8,251 nt of DNA from Alphaproteobacteria bacterium (lineage in GTDB: Bacteria; Pseudomonadota; Alphaproteobacteria; UBA828): the NCBI GenBank assembly GCA_029937205.1, contig JAPYQV010000102.1, positions 1-8,251 on the forward strand. The letters run 5' to 3'. Shown piece by piece: positions 6,569 through 8,251 of the stretch. Made by a program: the position numbers and the translations under genes. The notes below the pieces were generated by a model. The model was not told where the DNA came from and searched no databases. It worked only from the letters and a program-made list of their open reading frames with translations. Numbering within the stretch: the stretch's first letter is position 1; the number at the start of each line of letters is the position of its first letter.

Positions 6569-6856
6569 GACGCTTTCATCGCTGCATAACGAAATTGATG
6601 AAAAATGATTTCCCGCCTATTGGTATTTAACTCCGAAATTCTCTTGATTTCGGCCGGATTTGATGCACATCTGAGCGATCCGCTAGCGGATCAAAAACTT
6701 TCGTCTGCGGATTTCACCTGGCTGACCGAGCAGCTTATGTCGGTGGCTGAAATATGTTGCAATCACCGCCTGGTCTCGACACTGGAAGGCGGCTACAACC
6801 CCGAAGCACTCGCGCGATCGGGCGCCGCCCACGTCCGCTCGCTGATGCACCACTAA
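6569..6856 (+). pseudogene. Remnant of a histone-deacetylase-family (AcuC/acetylpolyamine amidohydrolase-like) gene
   Basis: The intact reading frame from ATG 6605 encodes 83 residues that match only the C-terminal quarter of class II-type deacetylases (usual length about 300-370). 'LLISAGFDAHLSDPLAD' keeps the Asp that ligates zinc (D20 of the fragment), and 'STLEGGYNPEALARS' keeps the catalytic Tyr (Y64). The His-His dyad and the DxH zinc ligands of the upstream domain are absent, so it cannot be a working deacetylase. Just before the ATG, in two other frames, 'DAFIAA' (6569-6586) and 'HNEIDEK' (6585-6605) resemble the family's helix preceding this strand, which suggests at least two frameshifts. 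The rest of the domain is gone, replaced by the oppositely oriented PPOX-like gene. The family deacetylates lysines or acetylated amines; here only a relic seems to be left. Confidence 0.75.
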
Positions 6857-6941
6857 CCCTTCCCTTACTTAACGTTGGATATGTACGCGGCCGCCCGTCT
6901 ACCCTAACCTGACTATTCAAATTACCGCGAAGGGATATTTG

Positions 6942-7586
6942 ATGAGCGTTTTCGATTTGTCGGTTACCGACGCCTTGCTCTCTACGACTCGTGCCGTACG
7001 CAAGCGCCTTGATTTGGAACGGCCAGTGCCAAACGAGATCATCCGCGATTGTCTGGAACTATCGCTGCAAGCGCCAAGCGGCTCCAACAAGCAGGGCTGG
7101 CGCTGGATTGTCGTGACCGACGCCGGCATGCGCGAACGCTTAGCCGAAATTTACCGCAAGGGCGCAGGCAGCTATTTGGAAGACGGATATCAGGAGGCAA
7201 AATCTTCCGGTGCGGCGCAAGATATTCGAGTTTTTGATTCTGCGCGCTATTTGTCTGATCGGTTGGGAGAGGTTCCGGTCCACGTTATACCCTGTATCGA
7301 AATGGACACCGACCCGGCGGAAAACCCAGAACTATTGTGGCCGAGCCTGATGGGCTCGATCCTACCTGCGGTATGGAGCTTTCAACTTGCGCTAAGAGCG
7401 CGCGGGCTTGGCTCAACGCTCACCACGTTGCACCTTTGCTATGCAGATGAGGCCGCCGCCCTGTTGAACATCCCCGACAATATCAAACAGGTGGGGTTGT
7501 TACCCGTCGCCTATACCAAAGGAACAGATTTCAAGCCGGCAAAACGGCGGCCCCTGGATGAATTACTCCATTGGAACGGCTGGTAA
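6942..7586 (+). CDS. Nitroreductase-family FMN oxidoreductase
   Basis: A cytoplasmic FMN enzyme of 214 residues, usual for the nitroreductase family, which forms homodimers and reduces nitro groups, quinones or enones with NAD(P)H. The N-terminal 'TTRAVRKRLDLERPVP' (15-30) carries the FMN-phosphate-binding Arg residues. 'QAPSGSNKQGWRWIVV' (43-58) is the second FMN motif. 'GSILPAVWSFQLALRARGLGST' (138-159) is the core helix and turn that ends in the flavin-contacting Gly-Leu-Gly. The start is ATG 6942, with AGGGA (6931-6935) six bases upstream; the frame also has a TTG immediately before it. The true substrate is not readable. The gene precedes the LLM-type flavin monooxygenase by 60 bp on the same strand, possibly one transcript. 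Confidence 0.9.
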   Translation: MSVFDLSVTDALLSTTRAVRKRLDLERPVPNEIIRDCLELSLQAPSGSNKQGWRWIVVTDAGMRERLAEIYRKGAGSYLEDGYQEAKSSGAAQDIRVFDSARYLSDRLGEVPVHVIPCIEMDTDPAENPELLWPSLMGSILPAVWSFQLALRARGLGSTLTTLHLCYADEAAALLNIPDNIKQVGLLPVAYTKGTDFKPAKRRPLDELLHWNGW

Positions 7587-7646
7587 TTGCGGCACCTGGT
7601 TAAATTCTCAAGGGGTTCTCGTCATAAGCGCACACTGTGAGACTCA

Positions 7647-8251
7647 ATGAATCCACTATCCATCCTCGACCTTTCTCCTATTATTGCGGGCGGAAACGCC
7701 TCTCTCGCTCTCGCAAACTCATTGGACCTGGCGCGCCACGCCGAGAAGTGGGGTTTCAAGCGATTTTGGCTTGCCGAGCATCACAACATGACCGGCATTG
7801 CCAGCGCCGCGACCGCAGTGGCGATCGGCCATGTCGCCGGCGGTACATCGACGATCCGTGTTGGCGCCGGCGGCGTGATGCTGCCAAATCACGCACCCTT
7901 AGTCATTGCAGAGCAATTCGGCACGCTGGAGGCGCTGTTCCCGGGGCGTATTGATCTCGGCCTCGGGCGCGCGCCGGGCACCGATCAACGCACGGCACAG
8001 GCACTGCGTCGCACGCTGCAAAGCGATGCCAACGATTTTCCGCGCGATGTGATGGAACTGCAGCACTATTTCAAAGCGGTCGAGCCCGGTCAGTTTGTGC
8101 AGGCGGTACCGGGTGCGGGTCTCAAGGTGCCGCTTTATATTCTTGGTTCCAGCCTGTTTGGTGCCCAGCTTGCCGCCATGATCGGCTTGCCCTATGCCTT
8201 CGCGTCGCACTTTGCCCCCGCCGCGATGATGCAGGCAATCGAGCTATACCG
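7647..8251 (+). CDS. LLM-class flavin-dependent oxidoreductase (luciferase-like monooxygenase), cut by window end
   Basis: The first 201 codons of a bacterial-luciferase-like TIM-barrel protein; members of this subgroup have about 330 residues, so roughly 40 percent is missing. Clear family signatures are 'LSILDLSPI' at the N-terminus, '[19 protein letters not shown]' (40-58), '[26 protein letters not shown]' (70-95), and '[15 protein letters not shown]' (100-114). It resembles the subgroup of uncharacterised LLM proteins whose members start this way, rather than alkanesulfonate monooxygenase SsuD. These enzymes use reduced FMN or F420 with oxygen to oxidise small substrates; the reaction here is unknown. 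The start is ATG 7647, with a weak GTGAGA upstream. It follows the nitroreductase after 60 bp. A flavin reductase partner would be expected somewhere, but none is visible beyond the nitroreductase. Confidence 0.9.
   Translation, partial: MNPLSILDLSPIIAGGNASLALANSLDLARHAEKWGFKRFWLAEHHNMTGIASAATAVAIGHVAGGTSTIRVGAGGVMLPNHAPLVIAEQFGTLEALFPGRIDLGLGRAPGTDQRTAQALRRTLQSDANDFPRDVMELQHYFKAVEPGQFVQAVPGAGLKVPLYILGSSLFGAQLAAMIGLPYAFASHFAPAAMMQAIELY

Noticed and set aside
1..8251. Search by eye for tRNA genes, CRISPR repeats, transposases, terminal inverted repeats, toxin-antitoxin or defence genes.
   Set aside because: Nothing met a reasonable pattern on either strand; the window reads as ordinary chromosomal metabolism and transport genes.

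Overview
The window looks like a chromosomal segment of an alphaproteobacterium, possibly a marine or soil Rhodospirillales- or Rhizobiales-like lineage. The inference rests on moderately high GC, the SorT-type sulfite dehydrogenase, and the styles of the Rieske oxygenase, LLM-oxidoreductase and PAS-like proteins. Taxonomy is inferred from protein style only. No tRNA, rRNA, CRISPR array, insertion sequence, integrase or phage gene is visible.

Layout. At the left edge (minus strand) is the N-terminus of a Rieske-type ring-hydroxylating oxygenase alpha subunit, with an EamA/DMT-family membrane exporter upstream of it on the same strand. The exporter and a plus-strand small PAS-like protein gene diverge from an AT-rich stretch (about 1350-1390) that carries two overlapping, opposed sigma70-like promoters. 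From 1907 to 2313 there is no long intact gene. It holds a small ORF with a good ribosome binding site that appears broken by a one-base slip in a G5 run; the reconstructed product is 88 residues. Next, on the minus strand, comes a two-gene sulfite-oxidation unit: a Tat-exported molybdopterin sulfite dehydrogenase (SorT/SorA type), followed 8 bp later by a monohaem c-type cytochrome that should be its electron acceptor. A GT4 glycosyltransferase diverges from it and meets a LysE/RhtB exporter tail to tail, the two stop codons being adjacent with no intergenic base.

The right third holds three flavin-type proteins around a gene remnant. These are a minus-strand pyridoxamine-5'-phosphate-oxidase-like split-barrel protein, a plus-strand nitroreductase, and a plus-strand luciferase-like (LLM) monooxygenase cut by the window end. 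Between the first two lies the C-terminal quarter of a histone-deacetylase-family (AcuC/acetylpolyamine amidohydrolase-like) protein, which looks like a decayed pseudogene.

Functionally this is a patchwork of housekeeping and catabolic accessory genes: periplasmic sulfite detoxification or energy gain, export of metabolites, and flavin redox chemistry. I found no convincing new multi-gene system. The points most worth a second look are the frameshifted small Cys-rich ORF, the decayed deacetylase, the opposed promoters, and a possible short aromatic-rich leader ORF whose stop overlaps the exporter's start.
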